DNA from: Planctomycetota bacterium
GTDB lineage: Bacteria; Planctomycetota; J058; JAJDCP01
Direction: 5' to 3'
NCBI GenBank assembly: GCA_029260765.1
Contig: JAJDCP010000099.1
Location: forward strand, 1-60,856
Length of the DNA: 60,856 nucleotides
Below the pieces are notes generated by a model, which was not told where the DNA came from, did no database searches, and saw only the letters and a list, made by a program, of their open reading frames with translations. Every line of letters starts with the position of its first letter. Positions within the stretch are counted from its first letter, which is position 1. This document shows positions 1 to 10,400 of this stretch, one piece after another. The translations under genes were made by a program, and so were the position numbers.

Positions 1-3000
1 TCTTCTCGGGGTCGCCCTTCTTCTCGGGATCACCCTTCTTCTCGGGATCGCCCTTCTTCTCAGGATCGCCCTTCTTCTCGGGGTCGCCCTTCTTCTCGGG
101 GTCGCCCTTCTTCTCGGGATCGCCCTTCTTCTCAGGATCGCCCTTCTTCTCGGGGTCGCACTTCTTCTCAGGATCGCCCTTCTTCTCGGGATCAGGCTTC
201 GAGTCATCGATCTGCGGTTTCTGAGGATCGACCTGCGGCTTCCCGCCGCCGCCATCCGTTGGCTTCTCGCCGTCAGTCTGGGTCTTGGCCCCACCACCGT
301 CGGTGGGCTTCTCGCAGTCGACCTGCCCCTTGGCGGCTCCCGCGTCTCCCTTGCCATCCGCTGCGGCAGCCTTGGCGGCGGCAGCCATCTTGTCAGGATC
401 GGGCCCGCCCGTTTCTGCCTTCGTCGCTGCTGGCTCGGACACGGCAGCCCCACCGGCGGCCCCCATGCGTCCCGTGACCTTCGTGGCGATCACGGCGGCT
501 CCTATGGCTGCCGCTCCGATGGCCGCTCCGATGGCGATCTTTGTACCCAGGCCAACCTTCGAGCCCTTCTTGCTATCGTCGGCAGCCTTCTTCGCGTCGT
601 CTGCAGCCTTCTTCGCCTTGTCCGCCTCGGCTCCCGACTTCTGCGCCTCGACCTCGGCCTTGTCGGCCTCGCCCTTTGCCTGTTCGGCCTTGTCTTCGGC
701 CTTCTTCGCCTGGTCTTCGAGCTCGGCCTGCTCGCCTTCTTTCTTCGCCAGATCATCCTTGGCGGCAGCGATTTTCTTATCGATCTCTTCGGTGCTCTTG
801 CCCTCTTCTTGGAGCCGAGCTTTTTCTTTCTCAAGCTCGGAGAGATTCTCCTTCGCGGCCGAGACCTCTTCAGCCTTGGCGTCGGCTTTCTCACGCGCCT
901 CATTGGCTTCAGCGCCAGCCTCGTCCGCCTTCTGTTGCAGCTCATCGGCCTTCTTGCGGTCGTCGTCAGCCTTGGCCTTCGCTGCATCAGCGTCTTTCTG
1001 TGCGGCCTCGGCCTTCTCCTCTGCTTCAGCAACCTTCTTGGCATCGTCAGCTTTGGCTTCGCTACCGTCGGCCTTCTTCGCGTCATCAGCCTTGGCTTTA
1101 GCGTCGTCGGCCTTCTTGGCATCGTCGGTCTTGCTCTTGTCGGCCTCGGCGGCGGTCTTGGCAGCAGCGGCGCCGCCTGCATCCGTCTGGGCCTTGTCGT
1201 CGGACGCCGACTTCTTCTCGTCGGCTTTCTTCTCTTCCGACTTCTTCTCTGCCGAGTCCTTGGAGTCTTCGGACTTCTTTGCTGGGTCGGTTTTGCTATC
1301 GGCACCGGCTTTTGCGCCCGCATCGGATCCAGAACCGCTGAGCGCGGCGGCGGCAGCCAGTCCGACCCCCGCGATGCCCGCAACCACGGCAGCTTTGGCG
1401 AGGGTTGACATCTTGCCGGAGTCTTTCTTCTTGGCCGCATCGTCCTTCTTGGCCGCATCGTCCTTCTTCTCGCCAGCCTTACCCTTGGCCTCGGGGTCCT
1501 TGACCAGGTCCTTGCCAGAGGGCACTTCGCTCTGTTGAGGCTTGGCTCCCTCGGTCTTCTTGTCCTCCGCCTTCTTGTCGTCGGGCTTTTCGCCGTCTAC
1601 CTGCGGCTTCTGCGGATCGCCCTTCTTGTCGTCGGGCTTTTCGCCGTCTACCTGCGGCTTCTGCGGATCGCCCTTCTTCTCTTCGCCCTTCTTCTCGTCG
1701 GGCTTCTCGCTATCTACCTGCGGCTTCTGCGGATCGCCCTTCTTCTCTTCGTCCTTCTTCTCGTCGGGCTTCTCGCTATCTACCTGCGGCTTCTGCGGAT
1801 CGCCCTTCTTCTCTTCGCCCTTCTTCTCTTCGCCCTTCTTCTCGCAGGGCTTCTCATCGCCCTTGCTGCCCAACAACGCGCCAATCACCGCGCCTGCAGC
1901 CGCTGCCGCCGCTGCCGCTGCGATGGCCGCGAGCGAAGAGTCTTCCTGGGCTTTGGCGTCGGACTTCTTCTCTTCGGACTTCTTCTCTTCGGACTTCTTC
2001 GCGTCAGGCTTCTCATCCTTCTGCTGCTGCGCTTCCGGCTTCTTCGCGTCCCCGGCCTTCTTGTCCTCTGCCTCCTTCGCGTCCGGCTTCTTGTCCGTCT
2101 GCTGCTGTGCCTCCGGATCCTTGACCAGCTTCAGACCGGATGGAACGTCCTGCTCCTGCGGAGAAGGAGTCGTCGGCTTCTTCTCTTCGGGTTTCTTGGC
2201 CTCGGCCTTCTTGTCCTCGGCCTTCTTGTCGTCGTCCTTCTTGGCGTCGCCCTTCTTGGCGTCGTCCTTCTTGGCGTCGTCCTTCTTGGCGTCGTCCTTC
2301 TTGGCGTCGTCTTCCTCTTTCGCTTCGTCCTTCTTCTTCGCCTCGTCTTCCTTTTTCGCCAGTGCAGCTGCTACCGCAGCCGCTGCCGCAGCAGCAGCTG
2401 CTGCCGCGACAACCGCGGCATCTGCCTTGCTCAGCTGGGCCTTGACCGGCTTGGCACGACCGCCGTCGGGCTTCTTGGTGTCGGGAGCGTCACCCTTCTT
2501 GCCGTCGTCCTTCTTGTCGTCATCCTTCTTCTTGGCGTCGTCCTTCTTCTTGGCGTCGTCCTTCTTCTTCGAAACAGACCGTTTCTCAGGCTTGTCCTCA
2601 GGAAAGGTCACCTCCCACTTGCAGGGCGAGAACTCCGGCAGGCTCGCGTGACCGCTCTCGTCGAGCTTGCCACGGAAAGTCACACCGTGAGACATCTTCA
2701 CTTCAAACACTGCGTTGCCGAGCGCGATGTCGGTGTCGCCGATCTTCGCATTGACCTCGCCGACGTTGCGCACCTTGAGCAAACCAGAGGTCGCCTCTTT
2801 GCCCGCCACCGTCGCCTTGAAGATGAAGTCCGAAGGGTTGATCTCGCGGCCATCTTCATAGTCGTAGGTGAACGCGGCCTGCGCGTGGTCGTTGGCAACC
2901 TGGCCGGACTTCTCCTCGAGGAACTTGGTCTTGCCGTTGGCGTCGCGCGAGTAGATCTTGAAGGTCGCGCTCGTCCCCGGGTTGACGTGATAGACCTCGA

Positions 3001-4195
3001 CGTGCATCAGCACGGCCTGGCTCTCTTTGGCGAAATCCCGCGACCAATGAGCGTTGGTCACGATCGGCTCGGGCTTCTCGTCCTTGGACTTGGCCTTACG
3101 CAGCTGCGGTGGAGGTTTGGGTTGGCCTTGCGGGCCCTTCTGAGGCTCTTTGGCCTGACCAAAAGCTGTTCGCCGTACGTCAAACGATGTCGTGTAGCCA
3201 TGCGCCGAAAGCAGGTGCTTCGACCCAGTCACGAAGTATTTGCCAGAGAACACGGTGCCACAACCGTCGAGCTCGAGCATGCTGCCCGGTTTGACATCCG
3301 GATTACCGATGCACATACCCGAGCCGGTGATGAAACCACGCGCTCGCTGATTGATCATCGCCTTGGCCATGTCGTCGGCTTCTTGCTGACAACGGACCGG
3401 CAGATTGATGAAGATGCCCTTAGCAGCCGCTCCGAGTGCCTTTTTCACCAACTCGGCGCCGGTGGTGGTTCCCCCCATTTTGTCCGTCACGTCGCCTGCG
3501 CTCGCCTTGGCAACGATCGGCTCTTTCTTCTTCGGGTCCCAGGCTCGGATCTCGACGTCGGAGAGCTGATTGGTCAGGCTGGTCACCGGGCGGAACTGCT
3601 TGAGATCCTGTCCCCACTTCAGCTTGATGGCACCGGCGCCCTTGGCCTTCCTGAACAGCAGCTTGGAGCCTTCGATGGACACCGTGAAGTCAATCGCCAT
3701 GGCCCGCTCGAGCAGGAAGTCGATGTCGCTCTGGTCATTCTGAAAGACACAGAAATGCTTTACGGAGGTGGTGTCGCACTGCGCGCTGAGGCCGTATTCG
3801 CCGACGACTTTCGCCACGATCTCGCTGTCTTTCATCTCCAGAAACGAGCGGCTCTTCTTGACCCTGCGCATACGGTGGTACTTGTCATAGCCGGACACTG
3901 TGATGACCGAGACGCCATGGCGCGGGAACGAGCACTTGATCGAGGTGACTTCGCCCTCCACAACCGTCTTGAGCTTCCCGACGTAGCCAAGATCGATCTT
4001 GATCTTGTTGCCTTCTTTGAAGAGCGGGGAATCGCTCCACTTGAAGCCGTCGTTGTTCAGCGAAAACTGGAACATGCCTGCCATGTCCAGTGACTGATCA
4101 ACCGAAACGCTCAGCACCGACTCGGCCGCGGGCTTCGGCAGTTTCGCGCCGTTGCTGTAAAGCTCGAAGTCGGGGACCAGTTTTTCAGTACTCAA
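1..4195 (-). CDS. Contractile-injection-system hub (phage gpD/VgrG-like) with giant low-complexity tail, 3' end outside window
   Basis: The frame is open from a TTG at 4195 (GAGG six bases upstream) to the window edge, at least 1398 residues. Residues about 1-345 read as a phage late control D / VgrG-like baseplate hub: an early SVDQSLDMAGMFQFSL stretch, a DQSDIDFLLERA stretch and a closing GKYFVTGSKHLLS/TSFDVRRTAF module. Residues about 375-530 look like an Ig-like beta domain. The rest is Lys/Asp/Glu/Ala-rich sequence broken by four Ala/Gly hydrophobic segments (about 590-610, 752-776, 930-953, 1215-1240). A motif VPSGxxLVKDPEA occurs twice, a GDPQKPQVDxEKPDxKK block four times, and the visible end is about eleven KKGDPE units. 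In phage tails, T6SS and extracellular injection systems this hub sits at the spike base. The hub family is clear; the role of the tail is unknown. Codon phase was checked at several points and is continuous. Confidence 0.8.
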   Translation of the reverse strand, partial: MSTEKLVPDFELYSNGAKLPKPAAESVLSVSVDQSLDMAGMFQFSLNNDGFKWSDSPLFKEGNKIKIDLGYVGKLKTVVEGEVTSIKCSFPRHGVSVITVSGYDKYHRMRRVKKSRSFLEMKDSEIVAKVVGEYGLSAQCDTTSVKHFCVFQNDQSDIDFLLERAMAIDFTVSIEGSKLLFRKAKGAGAIKLKWGQDLKQFRPVTSLTNQLSDVEIRAWDPKKKEPIVAKASAGDVTDKMGGTTTGAELVKKALGAAAKGIFINLPVRCQQEADDMAKAMINQRARGFITGSGMCIGNPDVKPGSMLELDGCGTVFSGKYFVTGSKHLLSAHGYTTSFDVRRTAFGQAKEPQKGPQGQPKPPPQLRKAKSKDEKPEPIVTNAHWSRDFAKESQAVLMHVEVYHVNPGTSATFKIYSRDANGKTKFLEEKSGQVANDHAQAAFTYDYEDGREINPSDFIFKATVAGKEATSGLLKVRNVGEVNAKIGDTDIALGNAVFEVKMSHGVTFRGKLDESGHASLPEFSPCKWEVTFPEDKPEKRSVSKKKDDAKKKDDAKKKDDDKKDDGKKGDAPDTKKPDGGRAKPVKAQLSKADAAVVAAAAAAAAAAAVAAALAKKEDEAKKKDEAKEEDDAKKDDAKKDDAKKDDAKKGDAKKDDDKKAEDKKAEAKKPEEKKPTTPSPQEQDVPSGLKLVKDPEAQQQTDKKPDAKEAEDKKAGDAKKPEAQQQKDEKPDAKKSEEKKSEEKKSDAKAQEDSSLAAIAAAAAAAAAGAVIGALLGSKGDEKPCEKKGEEKKGEEKKGDPQKPQVDSEKPDEKKDEEKKGDPQKPQVDSEKPDEKKGEEKKGDPQKPQVDGEKPDDKKGDPQKPQVDGEKPDDKKAEDKKTEGAKPQQSEVPSGKDLVKDPEAKGKAGEKKDDAAKKDDAAKKKDSGKMSTLAKAAVVAGIAGVGLAAAAALSGSGSDAGAKAGADSKTDPAKKSEDSKDSAEKKSEEKKADEKKSASDDKAQTDAGGAAAAKTAAEADKSKTDDAKKADDAKAKADDAKKADGSEAKADDAKKVAEAEEKAEAAQKDADAAKAKADDDRKKADELQQKADEAGAEANEAREKADAKAEEVSAAKENLSELEKEKARLQEEGKSTEEIDKKIAAAKDDLAKKEGEQAELEDQAKKAEDKAEQAKGEADKAEVEAQKSGAEADKAKKAADDAKKAADDSKKGSKVGLGTKIAIGAAIGAAAIGAAVIATKVTGRMGAAGGAAVSEPAATKAETGGPDPDKMAAAAKAAAADGKGDAGAAKGQVDCEKPTDGGGAKTQTDGEKPTDGGGGKPQVDPQKPQIDDSKPDPEKKGDPEKKCDPEKKGDPEKKGDPEKKGDPEKKGDPEKKGDPEKKGDPEKKGDPEKKGDPEK

Positions 4196-4323
4196 GACGA
4201 GCCTCTGTGTCCGCCCGGGAACGCGTCCCGAAACGTCTCGTATTGCTGTGCTCTAGGGGGAGCCTGGCCGTCCCCCCCACCACAGATGGGAGTGCGGGAG
4301 GAGACAGAGTTCCCTTCCACACT

Positions 4324-4329
4324 ATTATA
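4324..4329 (-). promoter_or_regulatory. Candidate -10 element for the hub gene
   Basis: Read on the minus strand this is a perfect TATAAT, about 130 bases upstream of the hub start in the 275-base gap after the giant TPR gene. The hexamer 17 bases further upstream (TTCGGG) is a poor -35, so this is only a candidate promoter. It would let the hub be expressed separately from the upstream TPR unit. Confidence 0.4.
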
Positions 4330-4470
4330 GGTCGCGAGCGGAAGAACCCGAAGTTCTGAGAAGAATTCGCTGAAGCCCGCGCGTATGGCCGCAGCCTGCC
4401 CCAACTTGAAGGGCCGCGGGTCGGTTAAGGTCCTTGGGCTGAGAATGCGAGGAAGTCCTCGCAGCGCCAT

Positions 4471-7400
4471 CTAGCGACGCTCTCGCCAGATTTCGGCGTA
4501 GGCCTCAGAGTTGTAGAAGCCCAGCAAGGTCTGTGCGCTGGGATGCAAAGCCAGGGCCCCCGCGAGATCGTCCGCTTCGAGCCGCTTGGCAGCCGAAGAC
4601 ACGTCCTTGAGCCCGATGCGAGCGCGCAGAGTATGCTCCAGACTACCGCTGACAACCAACGCTGCGCGCTCGGCGCCCGCAAGGATGGCTTCCCGCCAGG
4701 CCAGGACATCTGGGACGCCGTGCTCCGCCACCTTCGCCGCAGCCTCTTCAACCTGGCGTTTGCCAGAGCCCATCAACGACCAACGTAGCTTCTTCAGGCC
4801 TGTGACATCCACCGAGCCCAACAACCGGCGGGAGAGTCCGCGCGAGAGGGACAGGAACATGCTGTTGACGAGATTGACCAGAAGCTCTTCCTCGAGCGCT
4901 GCCAGAGAGCGGGCGCCATGGAAGAGCTCGAGCTTGCGCGCAATCAGAAAACGGGCGGCTTCCAGCGGATAGGTCTGCAGAAAGCTCTCGGAGATGAAGA
5001 GAAGATTCGGACTGCCCGGCAACAGGTCGATGTCCAGGGCTGCGCCGTCCGGCATGCGGTAGACTTCGACTTCCTTGAAACCGATCTCCTGCGCGACCTC
5101 ACGCACCCTCTCCCAGACCTTCCCGCGGCTTTTGAGCTTTCGACCGAGCAGATCGGAGGGCCGGTACAACTTCTCGAGCGACTTGAACAAAACGGGCGCC
5201 GCCACATTCAAGCAGCTCTCGAGCACCTCGAGCTCGGGGGACAGCTCGAAGAAGTACTGCGCCCGCAGCTCGTCGGAGATCGGTCCGGGTTCCGCCGGTT
5301 TGCGCCTGTCGATGTAGATGCCCACCGATTCACGACGCGCGCGTTTCGGGCCGACCAGGATCGTATACGACTCCAACGCACCCGCCGCCCCGAAGGCATC
5401 TTTGCGCAACGAGAAGATGCGCATCAGCGCGCGGTACGACTCGGCACGCATTGGATTCTGCGCGACCAATCGACGATGGGCAGCGGCAGCACGCTCGAGA
5501 TCGCCGACTTCGAAACAGACCTGTGCGATGGTCGCCAGCGCATGCTCATTGACTTCTTTGATCTGCAGGATGCGCTCGTACTCTGTCAGCGCCTCCGAAC
5601 GCTTGCCGACCCGCAGGTACAGCTTGGCCAGCCGCAGCCGCGCCAGCAGCTCGGCCTGGCTATCCTGCCGTGCCTGAGGAAGGTTGACGAAGCCCTCCAG
5701 ACTCTCGAGATCTTCATCGAGCAGGGGCTCCACCGCCTGCAGCGCGCGCGACTCGACTTCGGAGATCCCCTCGTTCAGCACGCTCTCAAAAGCCTTGAGC
5801 GCCGATCCCAGGTCGGACAGGCCATCGCGGTAGATCTCGCCGATGTCGAAATAGATGCGCGCTCGTTGCTCTGAGCTCAGGGCAAGCGTCAGCAGTTCTT
5901 GCAGATAGCCGAGCGCCAATTCCCAATCTTTGCGCTCCCGGTAGAGCTCAGCCAGTTTCTGCAACGGGCGCGGATCATCTCCGGCCATACTGCTGGCTTC
6001 GAGGTACAGGCTCTCCGCCTCGACCAGGTTGCCGACCGAAACCGCCAATTGACCGGCACGCAGGTAGCGCTCGACCGCATCTTCAGGTGAGCTGTCTGCG
6101 GCCAGGCGCTTGAAGAGCTCCAAGGCTCCCTCTTCATCAGGAAGATGCTCGACCAGCGCGAAGAGCCGCGTGATCGCTTGTTCCTGGCCCGAGTTCTCGT
6201 CGAGGATCTGCCGGTAGAGCTCAACAGCCTGCGGAAAATGGCCACACTTCTCCTCTGCATCCGCCGCCTGCAGCCGGAGCTCGAAGTCCTCGTCGGTCAA
6301 GCCGCGCTCGAGCGCTCGCTGCAATGCTGGCCACACCTCTTCATAGCGTTCGGCCTTATAGGAAGCCTGCGCCAAAGCAGCCCAGGTCTTGCGGACCTTC
6401 GGCCACAGGCGTACCGAGGCGTCGTAGTCGAGACTGGCGCCCTTGAAATCACCACGTTCCTCGCGAGACCGCGCGCGGAAGGAAAGCAGCTGGGCTTCCT
6501 GCTTGGGTTCCCAATCGCCGTGCGCCAACAGCCGCTCGGTGACTCCGTGCAGGGCCTCCCACTCCTGTTCCCGCTTGTAGATGGGAATCAGGCCCAGGCA
6601 GGCCTCGCGCAATTGCGGATCATTCTTGACCGCGGCTTCCAGATGCAGGCGTTCTTCGGCAGCCTCGCGCACATACGGGGCTTTCGCCAGCTCGAGGAAC
6701 GCCGCGCCTTTCTCAGCCGGGGTACCAACCTGGGTGAGGAGCCCGAGCCAGGCGCGCGCCTCGTCGACCTTGCCTCGGTCGATGGCCGTCTGCAGCAGAG
6801 CCTCGAGCGAGATCCGGTCCTGCGGGTCGAGCTGCACGGCCTTCCTGTACACACCGCGCGCCTTCGACGCCAACTTGAGCTTGCCGTACTGCACGCCCAT
6901 GCGCCGGTAGACCGCCGCCCCCGCCCGCGGGTCTTTGGCCCCCTTCAATTCCGCCAGTTGCCGCGCTGCATCGAACCAGGGTTCCCACTTCTCGAGCTTC
7001 TCCAAGCAGACCAGACAGGCCTCGGCAGCTTCCATGCCCTCCTTCTCGGACATGTCGTGCTTCAGCGCTTCGCGGAAGGCCTTGAGCGCGAGTTTGGGCT
7101 TGTCCAGCCTGTGCAGCAGCGCCATCCCGAGCTCTTTCTCGAGCGTGCCCTTCTCACTCTCAGGGGCATCCTCGCAGGCTGCCCGCAGAACCGTCGCATA
7201 GCGCTCCCAGTCACGCGATTCTGTATCGCTGAGGCTGAGCTCGAACAGCTCGAGATGCGAATTCTCGGGAGACGCTTCGCGCGCCTTCTCGAGCGCAGCC
7301 CGGGCTGCGTCAGACTCGCCGGCGGCGCGTTCGGAACGCGCCACCTTCAGCCAGGCCCAGGCGCGCTGTTCGGCGAAGTCATCGCCCAGGCCGTCGAGCA

Positions 7401-10400
7401 GCTCGGCAAACTCGGTCAGATGTCCCTGTGCTTCGAGCATCTCGCGCAGGTGCTTGAGCGCCTCCGCATTGTCGTGGTCCAGCTCGAGGACACTGCGCAT
7501 CGACTGGCAGGCGCTGACAAAATCGTACAGCTGGTTGCGCTCGGTCTCTCCTTTGCGCAGCAACAGTGCCACCCGCTCGCTGTCGTCCTCGACGAGCTCG
7601 GCACGCAAGCCTCGCAAATCGGCCAACTTGCGGAACGACCCCGTCCGCTCGTACAGGTCGTGCAGGGCCTCGTAGAAGGCGCTCTTGTCCTCGGCCAGCG
7701 CCAGCCCCTTCTCGGCGGCATCCATCGCTCCAAAGATGTCCCCCAGGGACTCCTGCCGCAACTTCGCGAGCTCCAACCAGCCCAATGCCTTACCCGACTC
7801 CCCAGCCTCGAGCTCGAGCACCCGCGCCAGGCGCAGATTGTCGTGGCGGCTCTTCGCCAAGCGGATCAGCTGCTGCCGCACCTCGGCATTCTGTGGATCG
7901 AGCTTCAGCGCGTTGTCGAGCTCGTAGAGGGCGTCCTCTTCACGACCGAGCTTGAGCAACAGGCTGGCGCGCTCAAGCTTCAACGCAGCTTTCAGCTTGG
8001 GAGGGTCACTGCGGGTGATCTCTTCGTCGAGCAGCTGCAAGAGCTCGCGGATACGACCCTCTTGGCGGTAGAGCTCGATCAACCGCTTGCGCGCCTCGGT
8101 GTTTTTGGGCGCGATGGAAAGGAGGCGAGCGTACGCGTTGATCTCGCGAGTCGGCAGCTGCAGCGCCTTGTAGACCGTCCCCAGGTTCTTGAAGATCTTG
8201 ACCCGCTTCGCGACCGTGCTGAGCTCAGCCAAGCGTTCGAGACAGTGCGCCTCGGTATTGAGGTCGTTGCGGGTCTTGGCCAGGCGGTACAGCAGCTGCC
8301 AGCCATTGACGGCATCCGGGCAGATCACAACCGCGCGCTGCGCGGTCAGGAAAGCAGCGTCCAGCTGCTTGAGGTTGCGGAGCACGCCGGCTTTGGCCAC
8401 CAACGCTCGCGCGCGGGTGGCGACCTCCGGAGCGCGCCGCGCCAACTCTTCGAGCGCCTCGAGCCAGCCTTCTTTGTCTTTGGTTCGGCTGCAGACCTCG
8501 GCCAACTGCTCGGCAGTCTCCACAGGCGCCCGCTCGGTGCTCAGCGCTCGCCGGAACAGAGCCTTGGCCTGGTCGAAGTCCTTGAGCTGCTTGTGCGCCG
8601 TTCCCGCCCGCAGAAGGCAGCGACCGGCGGTGCGCATGTCGGTCTCGGCCAACGCCAGCTCGGCCCGCCGCTCGGCCCGCAAGGCTTCCTCGGCAGGTTC
8701 CAGACTGTGGCGCAACAGTCCGTCGAGAGCCACCCGCTCGTGAACGCGCCGTGAAGTCCGTGCAGCCAACTCGGCCAGCTTGCCCAGCACGACGACCGCT
8801 TCGGCCTTCTGTCCCAGCGCCTCATGCTGCGTGGCCAGCAACTCGTAGACCCGGATCAACTGGTTGTGGTCGCCGCCATTCTCGAGCTTCTCAGCAGCCT
8901 CGCCGAGTAGCCGGGCCGCCTCCCCGTGCTGGCCAATGGTCGCTTCGAGTCGCCCGAGCCGATGCAGGGTGACCGCATCGCCCTCAGCAATCTTCAGGCT
9001 GCGGCGCAGCACGGCCACTGCGTCTTCCATCTGATGGTTCGACTCGTAGATCTCCGAGAGACGCAGGTCGAGGTAACGTTTGGTGTCGGGATCGTCGACC
9101 AGCTGCCGCCGTGCTTCGAGCGCGACCGCCACGCCGTCGACGAACTTCAGCTTTTCGGACACCCGCTCCATCGCGACGATCGCGCCGAAGTTGCGCTGGT
9201 CACGCGCCAGAGCGGTCTCGTAGATCTTCAGAGCCTTGTGCAGGTCTTCGAGCTTGAACTCATACAGCTCGCCGATCTTCACGGCCAGATTCAGCTTCTG
9301 GGGCTGATCGGCGACGATGCGCGCTTCCCGTTTCAGGCACTGCAGCTCGCCCTTCTCCGTGCCCTCCTCGCGATACAGCGCCTGGAGCATGCGCAGCGCC
9401 GGCAACCCGCGAGCGTCGTCGGTGATCGCCTCTTTGACGATCGCAATCGCCTCGCGCAGCCGCGAACGGTCGCGGAAGGCGACACGTCCCAGCTCGAGCC
9501 GCACCGAGATCTGCGCCGCCGGCGACTTCTCCGCCTTGAGCAGCTGCTTCAGCAACTCCCAGAGGTGGCGGAAGCGCCCCAGCGAACGGTAGAGGGCCGC
9601 CAGCGACCGGGCAGCGTCGACGTCGGTGGGGCGGTGGTGCAGGTATTCTTCCAGAGCCTGGCACGCCCGCTCCGGATCCCGATCGAACAGGTAGACGCTG
9701 CGCTCGCGCAGCACCTCGAGGGCCTCGACCTCAGGCATGTCCTTGCTGTCGAGCCCACTGTAGAGCGCCTCCAGCTCATCGTCGGCCCCCATACGCCGCA
9801 GCAGCTCAGCCAGCTCGCGCCGCGTGCGGCTGTTGTGCTCGTCGATATCGAGCGCCTGCCGGTACAGCTTGACGGCCTCGTCCCGCTCGCCCAGCTCTTC
9901 GGCGAGCACGCGGGCGGCTTCGGCCAGCAGCCGACCCTGCTTGGTCCCATCGGCGGTGTCGGCCCACTCGATGAACAGCTGCGACAGCTCACGCATCATG
10001 CCCGACATGCGGTAGAGCACCTGCAGGTTGTCGCGCACCTTGTCGGTGGGCGCCTCGCTGAGCACTTGATTCCAATGGCTCACGGCCCTCTCGGGGTCGT
10101 AGGCCTTGGCGGTGTAGAGCTCAGCCAGCTCTTGGTGGACGCGCAACGGCGCGCCGGGCGCAGGTTTCGCGACCAACCGCAGCTCGAGCATCTTGGCCAG
10201 CTCGAGGTAGTGGTCTTTCTCGCGCAGGTACTCGATCATGAAGTCGAGGCAGGGAACCTCTTCCTGGTTGATGACGATCGCAGCCCGGTAGCAATCCGCC
10301 GCCCGGTCACGGTTGTGCAGCCGCCGATTGTACAAGTCGCCCAACTTGAGCAGATCGGGCAGCAACTCGCTCTTGGCCCGGGGCCGTGCGATGCGGCGGG

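Noticed and set aside
1..200. Regular 18-base tandem repeats resembling a CRISPR or minisatellite array
   Set aside because: There are no spacers and the units translate in frame as KKGDPE, so they are a coding repeat.
285..2651. Long plus-strand open frames rich in Ser, Ala and Phe
   Set aside because: They are the antisense of the minus-strand Lys/Asp/Glu-rich hub tail; the minus frame has a recognisable domain and a ribosome site.
6145..8754. An 869-residue plus-strand open frame
   Set aside because: Same reason: it mirrors the TPR solenoid on the other strand and is rich in Gln/Leu/Arg from complementing TPR codons.
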